This document shows, piece by piece, positions 16,958-24,844 of a stretch of 64,000 bases of DNA (positions are counted from its first letter, which is position 1; each line of letters starts with the position of its first letter). The notes beneath the pieces are model-generated. The model was not told the origin of the DNA and did no database searches. It was given only the letters and a program-made list of their open reading frames with translations. Both the position numbers and the translations under genes were made by a program. Source of the DNA: Nonomuraea helvata (GTDB lineage: Bacteria; Actinomycetota; Actinomycetes; Streptosporangiales; Streptosporangiaceae); contig NZ_BAAAXV010000001.1 of NCBI RefSeq assembly GCF_039535785.1, positions 1 through 64,000 of the forward strand, given 5' to 3'.

Positions 16958-17211
16958 TGCCATCCTTTCGTCTTCACCGGGTCGCACGCCCGGTGACTCA
17001 CACCGGCACTGGCGGCCGTTCATACAGGGCCGGGTATCAGCCGAACCGGCTCGCGATCGGGCTGCCGCAACAAGAAACACCGTGGGGCGAGCGGGGGTTG
17101 CATCAGCTGGGCGTCAGCACAAGGGCGCTGAGCGGGAGCCGGCCCGATGGCGGCTCCCGCTCGGCTGCTGCGGGCCGCTGGCCGCCCTCTTGTCATCCGG
17201 GGTGAGTGGGC

Positions 17212-17326
17212 GTCGTCCAACCCGAGGGCGGCGGAGCGATCTCCGGCGCGGACTACGCGCTGAGATTCGTCGGCCTCATCGAAAAGGGGAACCACCACCG
17301 GGCCCACGTTCAACCTGGCGTACTAA
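17212..17326 (+). pseudogene. C-terminal scrap of an NAD(P)-binding oxidoreductase
   Basis: The frame reads AISGADYALRFVGLIEKGN then HHRAH. A single-base shift then gives FNLAY and a stop at 17324. That matches the C-terminal end of NAD(P)H-binding SDR/epimerase-like proteins (ISxxDYA..L...E...HxRxHFNxAY). Everything upstream is missing, so this is a remnant. Confidence 0.5.
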
Positions 17327-17801
17327 GAGTCGCTGCCGCACGAGCGCGGGGTCCATGAGGGCTGATTTCTCGCGTGAAAGACGGTACGGACGTTCGGCGC
17401 TCCTTGCCCAGCGGTATTTGTCACTTCCTCCCAGGCGTATCCGTCACTTACGCCAAGCTGCTTGGAGTAGTTGCCACCTTGATCATTACGTTAGGACACC
17501 GCGTCCTCGCGAGCATCCCGGTCGAGACGATCCTTCAAGGCCTTGAGCGGGCTGTCCCAGTCGCGAGCCAGTGCGGCCAGGAACCGCTGCGCCACCTGCA
17601 TCGGCCAGGAACACAGCCGGCAAGGCATCGATCGGCCAGCGTCAACCGTTCCGGCGGGTCGGGGCGTCCGCATCACAAAGCCGCGATCGCCGACGCGGGC
17701 TGCGTGGTGGGCGAGGCAGGATCCGTGCCAAGGATGGTCGACCCCGCCGTCTGCTCTGTACGATCGGCCTGATCTTGGTGCGCGATGCGAGGAGATCGCT
17801 G
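17327..17801. other. Non-coding stretch with possible decayed sequence
   Basis: I see no convincing gene here. A minus-strand frame ending at 17491 (QRFLAALARDWDSPLKALKD) has the look of a regulator C-terminus but no body. The promoter and ribosome site (GAGGAGA, 6 bases before ATG 17802) of the next gene are at the right end. Confidence 0.4.
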
Positions 17802-19301
17802 ATGGCCGATCCGATGAGCTTACGACGGGCGCGGACATTCCTGCGGGGTACGCTGGCCGTGGCTCTGGCCGCGGTGGTGACGGCGTTCGCACCGACCGCC
17901 GAGGCGGGGGCGCACGCGAATCCGCAGTGGACCGAATGCGCCGGCATCACCGACCCCGATCTGCAGTGCGCCGCCGTGACTGTGCCGCTGGACCACCGGC
18001 ACCCGCGAGGCCGTACGATCTCGATCGCGATCTCCAGGCTCCCCGCCACCGACTCCGCCAGGCGCCGCGGCGTGCTGCTCACCACCGGGGGCGGGCCCGG
18101 CGGGCCGGGAGTGCCGCTGCCGAGCACCCTGGCGCCGTTCCTGTCCGCTGACGTCCGCGCCCAGTACGACCTGATCGGATTCGACATCAGGTTCGTCGAA
18201 CGCAGCACCCCCATCAGCTGTGGGCAACCCGTCGAGGAACCGGCCGGCTACTGGGTCCGTACGGCGACACCCGGGAGCTTCGCCGCCGACTCCACGAAGG
18301 CGCGGCAGTACGCGAAGGACTGCGAACGCGCCGCGCGATGGGCGCTGCCCTACGCCACCACCGTGAACGCCGCCCGGGACATGGACTTCATCAGGGCGGC
18401 CCTGGGCGAGGACAAGATCTCTTACCTGGGCGGATCGTACGCCGGGATGCTCGGCGCCGTCTACGCCGCCCTTTTCCCGCACCGAGTGGACCGGTTCGCG
18501 CTGGACAGCCCGGTCGACCCGGCCACCGTCTGGCGCCCGTTCGAACTGGCCCGCACCCCGGCGTTCGACCGAGGCTTCGCCGAACTGGCCGACTGGATCG
18601 CCGAGCGGGACACCGACTACGGCTTCGGCGACACCGCTCAGGAGGTCACGCGGGCCGTCAGCAGCTTGCTCGATCGGGCGCGGACGTCGCCGATCGTCAT
18701 CGCCGGTCACCCGTGGACCGCGGGCGAACTCGGCTCCTTGATCGTGGCCGGGACCTACTATGAGCAGTACGCAGGGCTGATCGCCTCGGCGCTGGCGGCC
18801 GTCGCCGCCGGCCAGGAGCCGTTGGTGCCGTTCCCGATCCGCCCCGTGCCGCCGCCGGGTGTCGCCGGGGTGCCTGCGGACAATCACACGGCCGTCAATA
18901 TCGCCTACCGCTGCGCCGACGGTCCTTGGCCCCGCGATCCCCGCACCTACCTGCGGGACCTCGCTACCTACGGCACGCGGTACCCCCTCTTCGGACCGGC
19001 CAACGCCAACATCACGCCCTGCGCCTTCTGGCCCCCGGCGATGGACCACCCGGCGCCGCCGACGCCCGGCCAGGTATCCGACCAGGCCCCCGGCGTACTC
19101 GTTACGGGCGCGCTCAGGGACGTGGCGGTGCCCCTCGCCGTCAGCCGGGCCGTGGCGGCCCGCCTGCCGGGATCACGCCTGGTCACCGTCGACGCCCGTA
19201 CGCACGCGCCGTTCCCCTACCACGGCGACGCGTGCTTGAACGGAGCGGTGAACGACTTCCTCTCGGCCGGTGTGCTACCCGCGTCCGACCTCGCCTGCTG
19301 A
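17802..19301 (+). CDS. Secreted alpha/beta hydrolase (S33 tripeptidyl aminopeptidase-like)
   Basis: A 499-residue protein with a signal peptide (TFLRGTLAVALAAVVTAFAP, ending AEAGA). TECAGITDPDLQCAAVTVPL and TTGGGPGGPGVPL (oxyanion region) are typical of SlpD/SlpE-type Streptomyces exopeptidases. The nucleophile elbow is YLGGSYAGMLG (Ser), the acid lies in ALRDVAVPL, and the His is probably in THAPF, where relatives usually have GHG. Paired cysteines are present in the cap and C-terminus (ACLNGAV, SDLAC). It probably trims N-terminal peptides outside the cell. It converges on the CBM2 gene. Confidence 0.8.
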   Translation: MADPMSLRRARTFLRGTLAVALAAVVTAFAPTAEAGAHANPQWTECAGITDPDLQCAAVTVPLDHRHPRGRTISIAISRLPATDSARRRGVLLTTGGGPGGPGVPLPSTLAPFLSADVRAQYDLIGFDIRFVERSTPISCGQPVEEPAGYWVRTATPGSFAADSTKARQYAKDCERAARWALPYATTVNAARDMDFIRAALGEDKISYLGGSYAGMLGAVYAALFPHRVDRFALDSPVDPATVWRPFELARTPAFDRGFAELADWIAERDTDYGFGDTAQEVTRAVSSLLDRARTSPIVIAGHPWTAGELGSLIVAGTYYEQYAGLIASALAAVAAGQEPLVPFPIRPVPPPGVAGVPADNHTAVNIAYRCADGPWPRDPRTYLRDLATYGTRYPLFGPANANITPCAFWPPAMDHPAPPTPGQVSDQAPGVLVTGALRDVAVPLAVSRAVAARLPGSRLVTVDARTHAPFPYHGDACLNGAVNDFLSAGVLPASDLAC

Positions 19302-19368
19302 CCACGGCAGGGCAGCCTTACGCTGCGTATCGCTGGGGACGGCGCGGGCTCGAACGCCGCGAGCGGTG

Positions 19369-19400
19369 GCGGTTCCTCGACCACGTGGTCGAGGAACCGC
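19369..19400. terminator. 32-bp perfect palindrome between convergent genes
   Basis: GCGGTTCCTCGACCAC (19369-19384) is followed directly by its exact reverse complement (19385-19400). It lies in the 182-base gap between two convergent genes, so a bidirectional terminator is the simplest reading. Confidence 0.6.
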
Positions 19401-19483
19401 GGTCGCCGCCGCCCACCGGAGCAGGCGAGCCAAGGTTCACGCACACTTACCGATGATCCGCTGCTCTCCGCTGAGGACGGACG

Positions 19484-20317
19484 TCACGGTGAGATCCGGC
19501 ATCTCGCGCCGTTGAGGTAGAAGGCCGTAGGCGCGGGATTGCTGCCCGTGCTGGAGCCGGTGAAGCCGATGCGGAGGGTCTGTCCGGGCGCGATGTCGCT
19601 GTTCCACTGCGGGTGCCCGGCCGTCACGGCCGTGCCCGTCTGCGACCAGGCGGCGGACCAGCCCGAGGTGACGCGCTGGCCCGCGTCGGGGAAGTTGAAC
19701 GTCAGGCGCCAGTCGCGGATGGGTGTGCTGCCCGTGTTGGTGATCGTGAGGTTGGTGCTCATGCCGGAGTTCCACGCCCACGACGCGTACGTCACGTCAC
19801 AGTCGCCCACCGGCGGCGGCGTTGGTGACGAGATGACGTCGTTGTAGATGGTCACGGTCACCGTGGGGGAGGCGGGCCCTGGCGTGTTCCACGTGTCCAC
19901 GGCCACCACGTCCAGGATGTGCGTCTGCGAGGGCACGCCGAACGGCGGCCACGGCAGGTACACCGTGCCCTCGGTGGCCGTCGCCTGGAACGTCGCCATC
20001 GTGGTGGCTGTGCCGTCGCGCCGCTCCCGTACCCGGTAGCAGGCGATGCCGTTGTTGTCCGTGGCGGCGGTCCAGCGCAACTCGACCGAGTTGAACAGCA
20101 CCCGTACCACCTCAAGTGTCGCGGGCGCGGTCGGCGGACTGTTGCTGGGGGGTGGTGTCGGCAGCGAGGTCCCCGTACTGCACGGGGCCGGCGAGCCGGA
20201 CGGATCCGGCGACGAGGACGGCACGGCGTCCAGGGCCGCCATGGCGGTTCCGGCGAGCAACGCGATGAACGCGACCGCCGCGACGAGTCCCGATAAGCCC
20301 ACCCAGGTCTTCTGCAT
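19484..20317 (-). CDS. Secreted fibronectin-III plus CBM2 carbohydrate-binding protein without catalytic domain
   Basis: A 277-residue protein with a signal peptide (WVGLSGLVAAVAFIALLAGT), a Ser/Pro linker, one fibronectin type III domain (about 65-155: VLFNSVELRWTAATDNNGI) and a C-terminal CBM2 (about 175-277). The CBM2 has the bounding cysteines DCDVTYASWAWNSG and NGARCRISP and the conserved Trp residues (DWRLTF, GWSAAWSQ, HPQWNSDI). CBM2 modules bind cellulose, chitin or xylan. With no enzyme module it may be a cell-surface adhesin or polysaccharide-presenting protein. The start is ATG 20317 with GGAGGGG nine bases upstream. Confidence 0.8.
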   Translation of the reverse strand: MQKTWVGLSGLVAAVAFIALLAGTAMAALDAVPSSSPDPSGSPAPCSTGTSLPTPPPSNSPPTAPATLEVVRVLFNSVELRWTAATDNNGIACYRVRERRDGTATTMATFQATATEGTVYLPWPPFGVPSQTHILDVVAVDTWNTPGPASPTVTVTIYNDVISSPTPPPVGDCDVTYASWAWNSGMSTNLTITNTGSTPIRDWRLTFNFPDAGQRVTSGWSAAWSQTGTAVTAGHPQWNSDIAPGQTLRIGFTGSSTGSNPAPTAFYLNGARCRISP

Positions 20318-20515
20318 CAGCCAGCACCCCTCCGTCGCCCGGCCGTCTCGACGGACATTGTGTGCGCGCTCATGCATGGGGGCAACGAACCACTGGATCC
20401 ACCGCGCGTAGCTCCTGGTGAACCGTGTGGGCGGATGAATCTTTCAATTCCTGGACCGGGTTTAGCCGTCAGCCGGATATCGCTGGGCAGTGACATCTAT
20501 CTCTGGCAGCCTCAG

Positions 20516-20563
20516 CGTCAACCCAAGGTTGACGACCTGCTTGCGTCAACCTATGGTTGACGC
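20516..20563 (+). promoter_or_regulatory. Twin palindromic operator over a leaderless promoter
   Basis: CGTCAACC-CAA-GGTTGACG (20516-20534) and GCGTCAACC-TAT-GGTTGACGC (20543-20563) are perfect dyads of the same sequence, 28 bp centre to centre. The right arm of the first supplies -35 TTGACG (20529-20534). TATGGT (20552-20557) is a good -10 at a 17-bp spacing, and position +1 falls on the A of ATG 20564. Both dyads therefore cover promoter elements, as expected for autorepression. Confidence 0.75.
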
Positions 20564-21283
20564 ATGGATGCCACCGTACGTCTCGACGACCTCATCAACG
20601 CGATCAAGAGCCGTCACCCCGACGGCAACGCCCTGGAGCAGCTCACCGACGCCGTGACGCTGGGCGAGCACCTCGGCGAAGTGGCCGATCACCTCATCGG
20701 CCACTTCGTCGACCACGCCCGCCACTCCGGCGCCTCCTGGACCGAGATCGGCCGCAGTATGGGCGTGACCAAGCAGGCCGTTCAGAAACGGTTCGTGCCC
20801 AAGGAGGGAGGGCTGGCCGAGCAGATGGCCTCCTACGGCCGCTTCACCCCTCGCGCCCGCAACGTGGTCGTGGCGGCGGAGCAGGAGGCCAGGGAGGCCG
20901 GCAGCGAGACCATCGAGCCGGAGCACCTCGTTCTCGGCCTGCTGCACGAGCCGGAGGCGCTGGCGGCCAAGGCCATGGTGCGGCTCGGCGCGCCCCTGGA
21001 CCAGGTCAAGGAGGTCATGAAGGCGATGCTGCGCCCCGGCGGCCAGACCGCGCCCGACCTGCTGCCGCTCGCCCCGCAGACCAGGAAGGCCCTGGAGCTG
21101 ACGCTGCGCGAGGCACTGCGGCTCGGCCACAACTACGTCGGCACCGAGCACGTCCTGCTCGGCCTGCTGGCCCTCGGCGAGGGGGCGGCCGTGGCCGCGC
21201 TCAACGGGCTCGGCCTGACCACGGAGACCGCGGAGCCGGAGATCAAGCGCATGCTCCACACCGTCCTCGGCCAGCCCGGATGA
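20564..21283 (+). CDS. HTH plus Clp N-domain regulator
   Basis: A 239-residue protein. Residues 1-85 carry a helix-turn-helix (SGASWTEIGRSMGVTKQAVQ). Residues 95-235 hold two Clp_N repeats (ARNVVVAAEQEAREAGSETI, EPEHLVLGLLHEP, then EALRLGHNYVGTEHVLLGLL), as in the substrate-recognising N-domain of ClpC/ClpA, but with no AAA+ ATPase. It is probably a stress-linked transcription factor that uses the Clp repeat as a sensor or partner-binding module. It has no ribosome site because the operator palindrome abuts the ATG, so a leaderless mRNA is likely. Twin palindromes in its own promoter argue for autoregulation. Confidence 0.8.
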   Translation: MDATVRLDDLINAIKSRHPDGNALEQLTDAVTLGEHLGEVADHLIGHFVDHARHSGASWTEIGRSMGVTKQAVQKRFVPKEGGLAEQMASYGRFTPRARNVVVAAEQEAREAGSETIEPEHLVLGLLHEPEALAAKAMVRLGAPLDQVKEVMKAMLRPGGQTAPDLLPLAPQTRKALELTLREALRLGHNYVGTEHVLLGLLALGEGAAVAALNGLGLTTETAEPEIKRMLHTVLGQPG

Positions 21284-21290
21284 TCGGTGA

Positions 21291-21313
21291 TTAGGGCCCT
21301 CAGCGGGCCCTAA
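21291..21313. terminator. Terminator between convergent genes
   Basis: TTAGGGCCC (21291-21299), loop TCAGC, then GGGCCCTAA (21305-21313). The perfect 9-bp stem ends in TAA/TTA and overlaps the stop codon of the minus-strand gene, so it can serve both directions. Confidence 0.75.
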
Positions 21314-22308
21314 TACACCGATATATGCGCGTGGTCGTAGTGGTTGGCCGTCGTCCCACCCCGGTCGGACATGGTGCGCCACGTGCCTGTCCTGACGTGC
21401 CAGATCCGCTGCCGGTAGATGACGTACATGATCCCGAGCCGCTTGGCGTTCTTGATGACCCAGGCGGCGATCTGGTTGCCGCGCTCGACCTCCCCCGCCG
21501 ACGGCATCGCGCCGCCCCGGCTCAGCATGAAGTCGCAGGCGCGCCCGAGCGGATGCTCGCCACCGTCCTGGATCGTCCGGTAGCACCCGATCCCGAACGG
21601 AACGTCGAACCGTTCCCCGATGAGCTGCTTGACCAGCCGCATCCTGGGCGTGATGTTGTCGGACCCGCCGGGCAGCTGCGGCACCCACGTGCCGTCCGGC
21701 CGCCGCACCCCCGGAGCCGTGTACAGCTGATCGATCTTGTCCTTGATCCGGTCGATCTGCTTCTCGGCCTTCTTCTTCCGTTTCTCCAGGTCGTCGACCG
21801 TACTGGTGAGCTCCTTGGCGCGGGCGTCGGCCTCGTCCTTGGCCTGCTGGTGAGCGTCCCTGACCTGGGCGTAGCCGCGCAGCCGCGCGTCCTGGAGGTC
21901 GACGAGGTGCTGGTTGAGCGCCATGCGACCGAGGAAGGAGGACGGGTCCTGGTTGCCGGCGAGGAGGGCGAGCTGGCCGGTTTCGCCGCCCATGTACTGG
22001 CTGACGGCCATGGCTCTGAGCTCGACGGACTCGCGTTCGTAGACGGCCTGGGCGGCGGCCAGCTTCTCGCGCGCGGCTTTTTCCGATTTTTCAGCTTTTT
22101 GCTGGGCGATTCTGCTGTTGTAGTACTCGGTGATGAGCTTGTCAGAATCCTTCTGGAGCGCGGACAGCTCCTTCTTGAGCTGCTTCACCGTGGGCTTGGG
22201 CTCGGCCTCCGCCGGAGTCCCCGCCATCAGGAGCACCGCCCCGAGTGTCACCGCAGAGAGCGTACGGACTGGGCCGCGTAGCCGGTCGGCACGGGAGGCA
22301 ACCGCCAC
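21310..22308 (-). CDS. Secreted coiled-coil protein with C-terminal M15/VanY-like domain
   Basis: A 332-residue exported protein: signal peptide (LSAVTLGAVLLMAGTPAEA), a long coiled coil (about 40-205: KQLKKELSALQKDSDKL, EKRKKKAEKQIDRIKDKIDQ), then a C-terminal domain. That domain has EHPLGRACDFM and NHYDHAHISVY, the His/Asp/His zinc pattern of D-Ala-D-Ala carboxypeptidase-like folds (annotated as ARB_07466-like in actinobacteria). The architecture recalls NlpC/P60 RipA-type wall hydrolases, with the coiled coil acting as a regulator. It starts at GTG 22308, with AAGGAG just upstream. Confidence 0.75.
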   Translation of the reverse strand: MAVASRADRLRGPVRTLSAVTLGAVLLMAGTPAEAEPKPTVKQLKKELSALQKDSDKLITEYYNSRIAQQKAEKSEKAAREKLAAAQAVYERESVELRAMAVSQYMGGETGQLALLAGNQDPSSFLGRMALNQHLVDLQDARLRGYAQVRDAHQQAKDEADARAKELTSTVDDLEKRKKKAEKQIDRIKDKIDQLYTAPGVRRPDGTWVPQLPGGSDNITPRMRLVKQLIGERFDVPFGIGCYRTIQDGGEHPLGRACDFMLSRGGAMPSAGEVERGNQIAAWVIKNAKRLGIMYVIYRQRIWHVRTGTWRTMSDRGGTTANHYDHAHISVY

Positions 22309-22359
22309 ACTTCTCCTTACCCCGAGCCGCAGGGCAGGTTCCGGTCAGCATGTATTCAG

Positions 22360-22413
22360 GCCGGGGGGCGCCCTCTATCCGACTGCTGATAGTAGAGGAT
22401 CACGCCCCCCGGC
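22360..22413 (-). terminator. Hairpin after the second kinase gene
   Basis: GCCGGGGGGCG (22360-22370) and CGCCCCCCGGC (22403-22413) form an 11-bp perfect GC stem with a 32-base loop, immediately downstream of the kinase stop at 22421. Confidence 0.5.
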
Positions 22414-22420
22414 ACACAAC

Positions 22421-24115
22421 TCATGACTTTTCGTTATCACGTGGTCGCCGGACCCTTCGCACCACGATCTGCCGTCCGACCAGCACCGAGCCCGGCACGA
22501 CCACCAGCCCCAGCAGGCTCGATCCCAGGCCGAGACCGACGTCGGCGTCCAGCACCCCGTCTCCCTTGCCGCTGAGGAGCGGCACGTTCACCGAGACCTT
22601 GACGGAGACGGAGATGAGCGGCTTGTTCCTGACCGGAGGCTGCGTGCCGGGATCCGGAGCGCTCGTGGTGGGCGGCCGGGTCTCCGGTGGCCGGGTCGTC
22701 GGCGGCCTGGTGGCCGGCGGCTCGCTGGTGGAAGGCCGCGTCGTCGGGGGCCTGGTGGCCGGGGGCTCGCTCGTGGGCGGACGTGTGGTCGGGCGCGCGG
22801 TCGGCCGGTTGGAGGCCGTCGGCTGCCGGGTCGTCGGGCGGCCGGTCGGCTGCCGGGTGGGCGCGGGGGGCTCGGTGCGTGGTCCGCCCCCGGTCGGCCG
22901 GACCACGGGCGGGACAGACGGGACCGTGCTCGGCTCACCGACGTACGTGACGGGCGGCGTACCCGTGACGGACTCGCTCGGGGTGGGGCCCAAGGAGGTG
23001 GGCGCCGCGGAGGTCGGTGGCGCGGAGGTGGGAGCCGCCGAGGTGGGCGAGGCGGGCGCCAGGGTGCCCGCCGGGGAGGACGTGCCGGGCGGCAGCGCGA
23101 CGCCCGGCCCCGGCCCGGGGGCATCGGCCCAGATCACGAACGCCGACGTCACCGCGGCCGCGGTCGCCAGCACCAGCCCGCCCGTCACCACGAACTTGCC
23201 CGCCGGCGTCAGCGTCGTCTTGAACACGGTGGTGGTGCTCTCCGCGGCGGCCGTCTCCGCCCTCGGCAGCAGCGCGGCCAGCGGCACGGCCAGGGCACCG
23301 AGCCCGGCCCGTCCGCGCTGGTCCCATTCCTCCCCGTACGTGGCCAGCGCGACCTCTTCCAGCTCGGTCAGGAACGCCTCCGCCGACCCGGGGCGCCCCG
23401 CCGGATCCTTGGCCAGCCCGTGTTCGAGCAGCGGGCGCAGCGGCTCGTCGACGTCCTCCAGCGGGGGCGGCACGTGCTGGTGCTGGTAGGCGAGCGCGGC
23501 CACGTTCTCGCCGTGGAAGGCCCGGTGGCCGGTCAGGCACTCGTAGAACACCAGCGTGGCGGCGTACACATCGGTGGCGGGGCCGGCCGGGGCGTCCTCC
23601 CACTGCTCGGGGGCCATGTAGGAGGGGGTGCCGACGAGGGAGGCGGTCTCCCCGAAGTGCGCCGCCACGCCGAAGTCGACCAGCTTGCTCTCGCCGTCCT
23701 GGGTGATGATGACGTTCTCGGGCTTGAAGTCCCGGTGCACGACCCCGCGCTGATGCGCCTCGGCCAGTCCGAGCAGCGCGCCCTTCAGGACCACGAGCGC
23801 CGCCTCCGGGCCCGTCGCGCCCTCGTGCTCCAGGAGCCGCCGCAGCGTGACGCCGTCGACCAGCTCCATCACGATGACGGCGTCGTCCTCGCCCTCGACG
23901 TACTCCAGGAGGCGAGCGGTGTGCGGGCTGTCGATCTCGCGGATGACCTCCGCCTCCGCCCGGAACCTCCCCACGAACTCCTCGTCCGCGCGCAGCGGCT
24001 CGGACAGGTGCTTGATCGCGACGGATTCTCCGTCGGAGTCCCGTACGGCGAGCATCACCCGCCCTGTCCCGCCGTGTCCGAGTTCCCGGATCTCGGTGTA
24101 GCCGGGAACTTCCAT
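22421..24115 (-). CDS. Transmembrane Ser/Thr protein kinase with Thr/Pro-repeat exterior
   Basis: A 564-residue PknB-like kinase. The domain (5-255) has every key residue: Gly loop LGHGGTGRV, Lys35 (VAIKHL), HRDFKPEN (127-134), VDFG (146-149) and GTPSYMAPEQ, so it should be active. One membrane helix lies at about 307-330 (VVTGGLVLATAAAVTSAFVI). The outside portion is very rich in Thr and Pro, with a repeated TSEPPATRPPTTRP unit, probably wall-spanning and possibly glycosylated. A second hydrophobic stretch near the end (SSLLGLVVVPGSVLVG) followed by Arg/Lys may re-anchor it. AGGAGG lies 7 bases before ATG 24115. Confidence 0.85.
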   Translation of the reverse strand: MEVPGYTEIRELGHGGTGRVMLAVRDSDGESVAIKHLSEPLRADEEFVGRFRAEAEVIREIDSPHTARLLEYVEGEDDAVIVMELVDGVTLRRLLEHEGATGPEAALVVLKGALLGLAEAHQRGVVHRDFKPENVIITQDGESKLVDFGVAAHFGETASLVGTPSYMAPEQWEDAPAGPATDVYAATLVFYECLTGHRAFHGENVAALAYQHQHVPPPLEDVDEPLRPLLEHGLAKDPAGRPGSAEAFLTELEEVALATYGEEWDQRGRAGLGALAVPLAALLPRAETAAAESTTTVFKTTLTPAGKFVVTGGLVLATAAAVTSAFVIWADAPGPGPGVALPPGTSSPAGTLAPASPTSAAPTSAPPTSAAPTSLGPTPSESVTGTPPVTYVGEPSTVPSVPPVVRPTGGGPRTEPPAPTRQPTGRPTTRQPTASNRPTARPTTRPPTSEPPATRPPTTRPSTSEPPATRPPTTRPPETRPPTTSAPDPGTQPPVRNKPLISVSVKVSVNVPLLSGKGDGVLDADVGLGLGSSLLGLVVVPGSVLVGRQIVVRRVRRPRDNEKS

Positions 24116-24229
24116 CCTGGGACCTCCTGACCGGATAAAGATCCTTATGTCAGGACGCTAACCTGGGGTCACACCCCGTGTCGAGCCCCTCCGCAAGAGT
24201 GATCGCCCCACGACCACAATCGGTATGTT

Positions 24230-24246
24230 TACTACGTTACATAGTA
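24230..24246. promoter_or_regulatory. AT-rich dyad in a divergent promoter region
   Basis: TACTA-CGTTACA-TAGTA is an inverted repeat in an AT-rich patch between the kinase gene and the NodB-GT2 operon, which are divergent. It could be an operator or contain a -10 element. No partner site was found. Confidence 0.3.
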
Positions 24247-24313
24247 GGTTCCGCGATCATCGTGTGGAACGACCGGATTCCCCTATTTCATCCCCTATCA
24301 CTACGATTCCCGC

Positions 24314-24844
24314 GTGTCCCCTGAGCAACACAGCAACACGACAGCCGTCTTCGTGAACCAGAGCGGCCGCCGTCGAAGGCTGATCATGATCGGCTCGATC
24401 GCCGCGAGCGTCCTGGCTCTCGCGCTGCTCGCCGTCGTGATCGGCGGAATGTTCTCCAGCACGACACTGTCAGTGAACGGCTGGCCGGGTGACCGCCCGG
24501 GAGCGGCGGACCGGACGGCTTCGCCGGATCGCACGCCGACGCCTCGCCAGCGGTCGTCCGAGCAGCCGACCCCCTCAGTGACACGTCCGGTGGCGACACG
24601 CTCGCCATCACGCCGTCCGACCCCGAGCGCCACCCGCCCGGTCCGGCCGTCGGCGACATCCGGGCAGACCTCGCCGCGACCGGCGCGGACCACGTCGCGG
24701 CCCAGCACGGATCCGGAGTCCAGCTCCGAGCCCACCTCGACCGGCCCCACCGCCGACCCCACGGACGCCGCGACCGAGCCGCCCGGCAAGGACCGGACGC
24801 CGCCGGGACTGGATCCGAACCGGACGAAGGGCCCGAAGAAGTGA
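24314..24844 (+). CDS. Single-span membrane protein with Ser/Thr/Pro/Arg-rich exterior
   Basis: A 176-residue type II-like membrane protein: a short Arg-rich cytoplasmic tail, one helix (MIGSIAASVLALALLAVVIG, about 28-48) and a low-complexity outside segment of Thr, Pro, Ser and Arg ending KGPKK. GTG 24314 starts it. Its last codon overlaps the GTG of the polysaccharide deacetylase-glycosyltransferase gene (GTGA), so the two are translated together and probably act at the same membrane site. I recognise no family. It may be a scaffold or wall-spanning partner for the synthase. Confidence 0.65.
   Translation: MSPEQHSNTTAVFVNQSGRRRRLIMIGSIAASVLALALLAVVIGGMFSSTTLSVNGWPGDRPGAADRTASPDRTPTPRQRSSEQPTPSVTRPVATRSPSRRPTPSATRPVRPSATSGQTSPRPARTTSRPSTDPESSSEPTSTGPTADPTDAATEPPGKDRTPPGLDPNRTKGPKK

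Noticed and set aside
17491..17650. Minus-strand regulator-like tail (QRFLAALARDWDSPLKALKD)
   Set aside because: It resembles the C-terminus of small regulators, but no DNA-binding part or start is present; evidence too thin for a pseudogene call.
22640..22860. Repetitive GC-rich DNA in the second kinase gene as an independent repeat element
   Set aside because: It is explained by the Thr/Pro repeat coding sequence of the kinase exterior.
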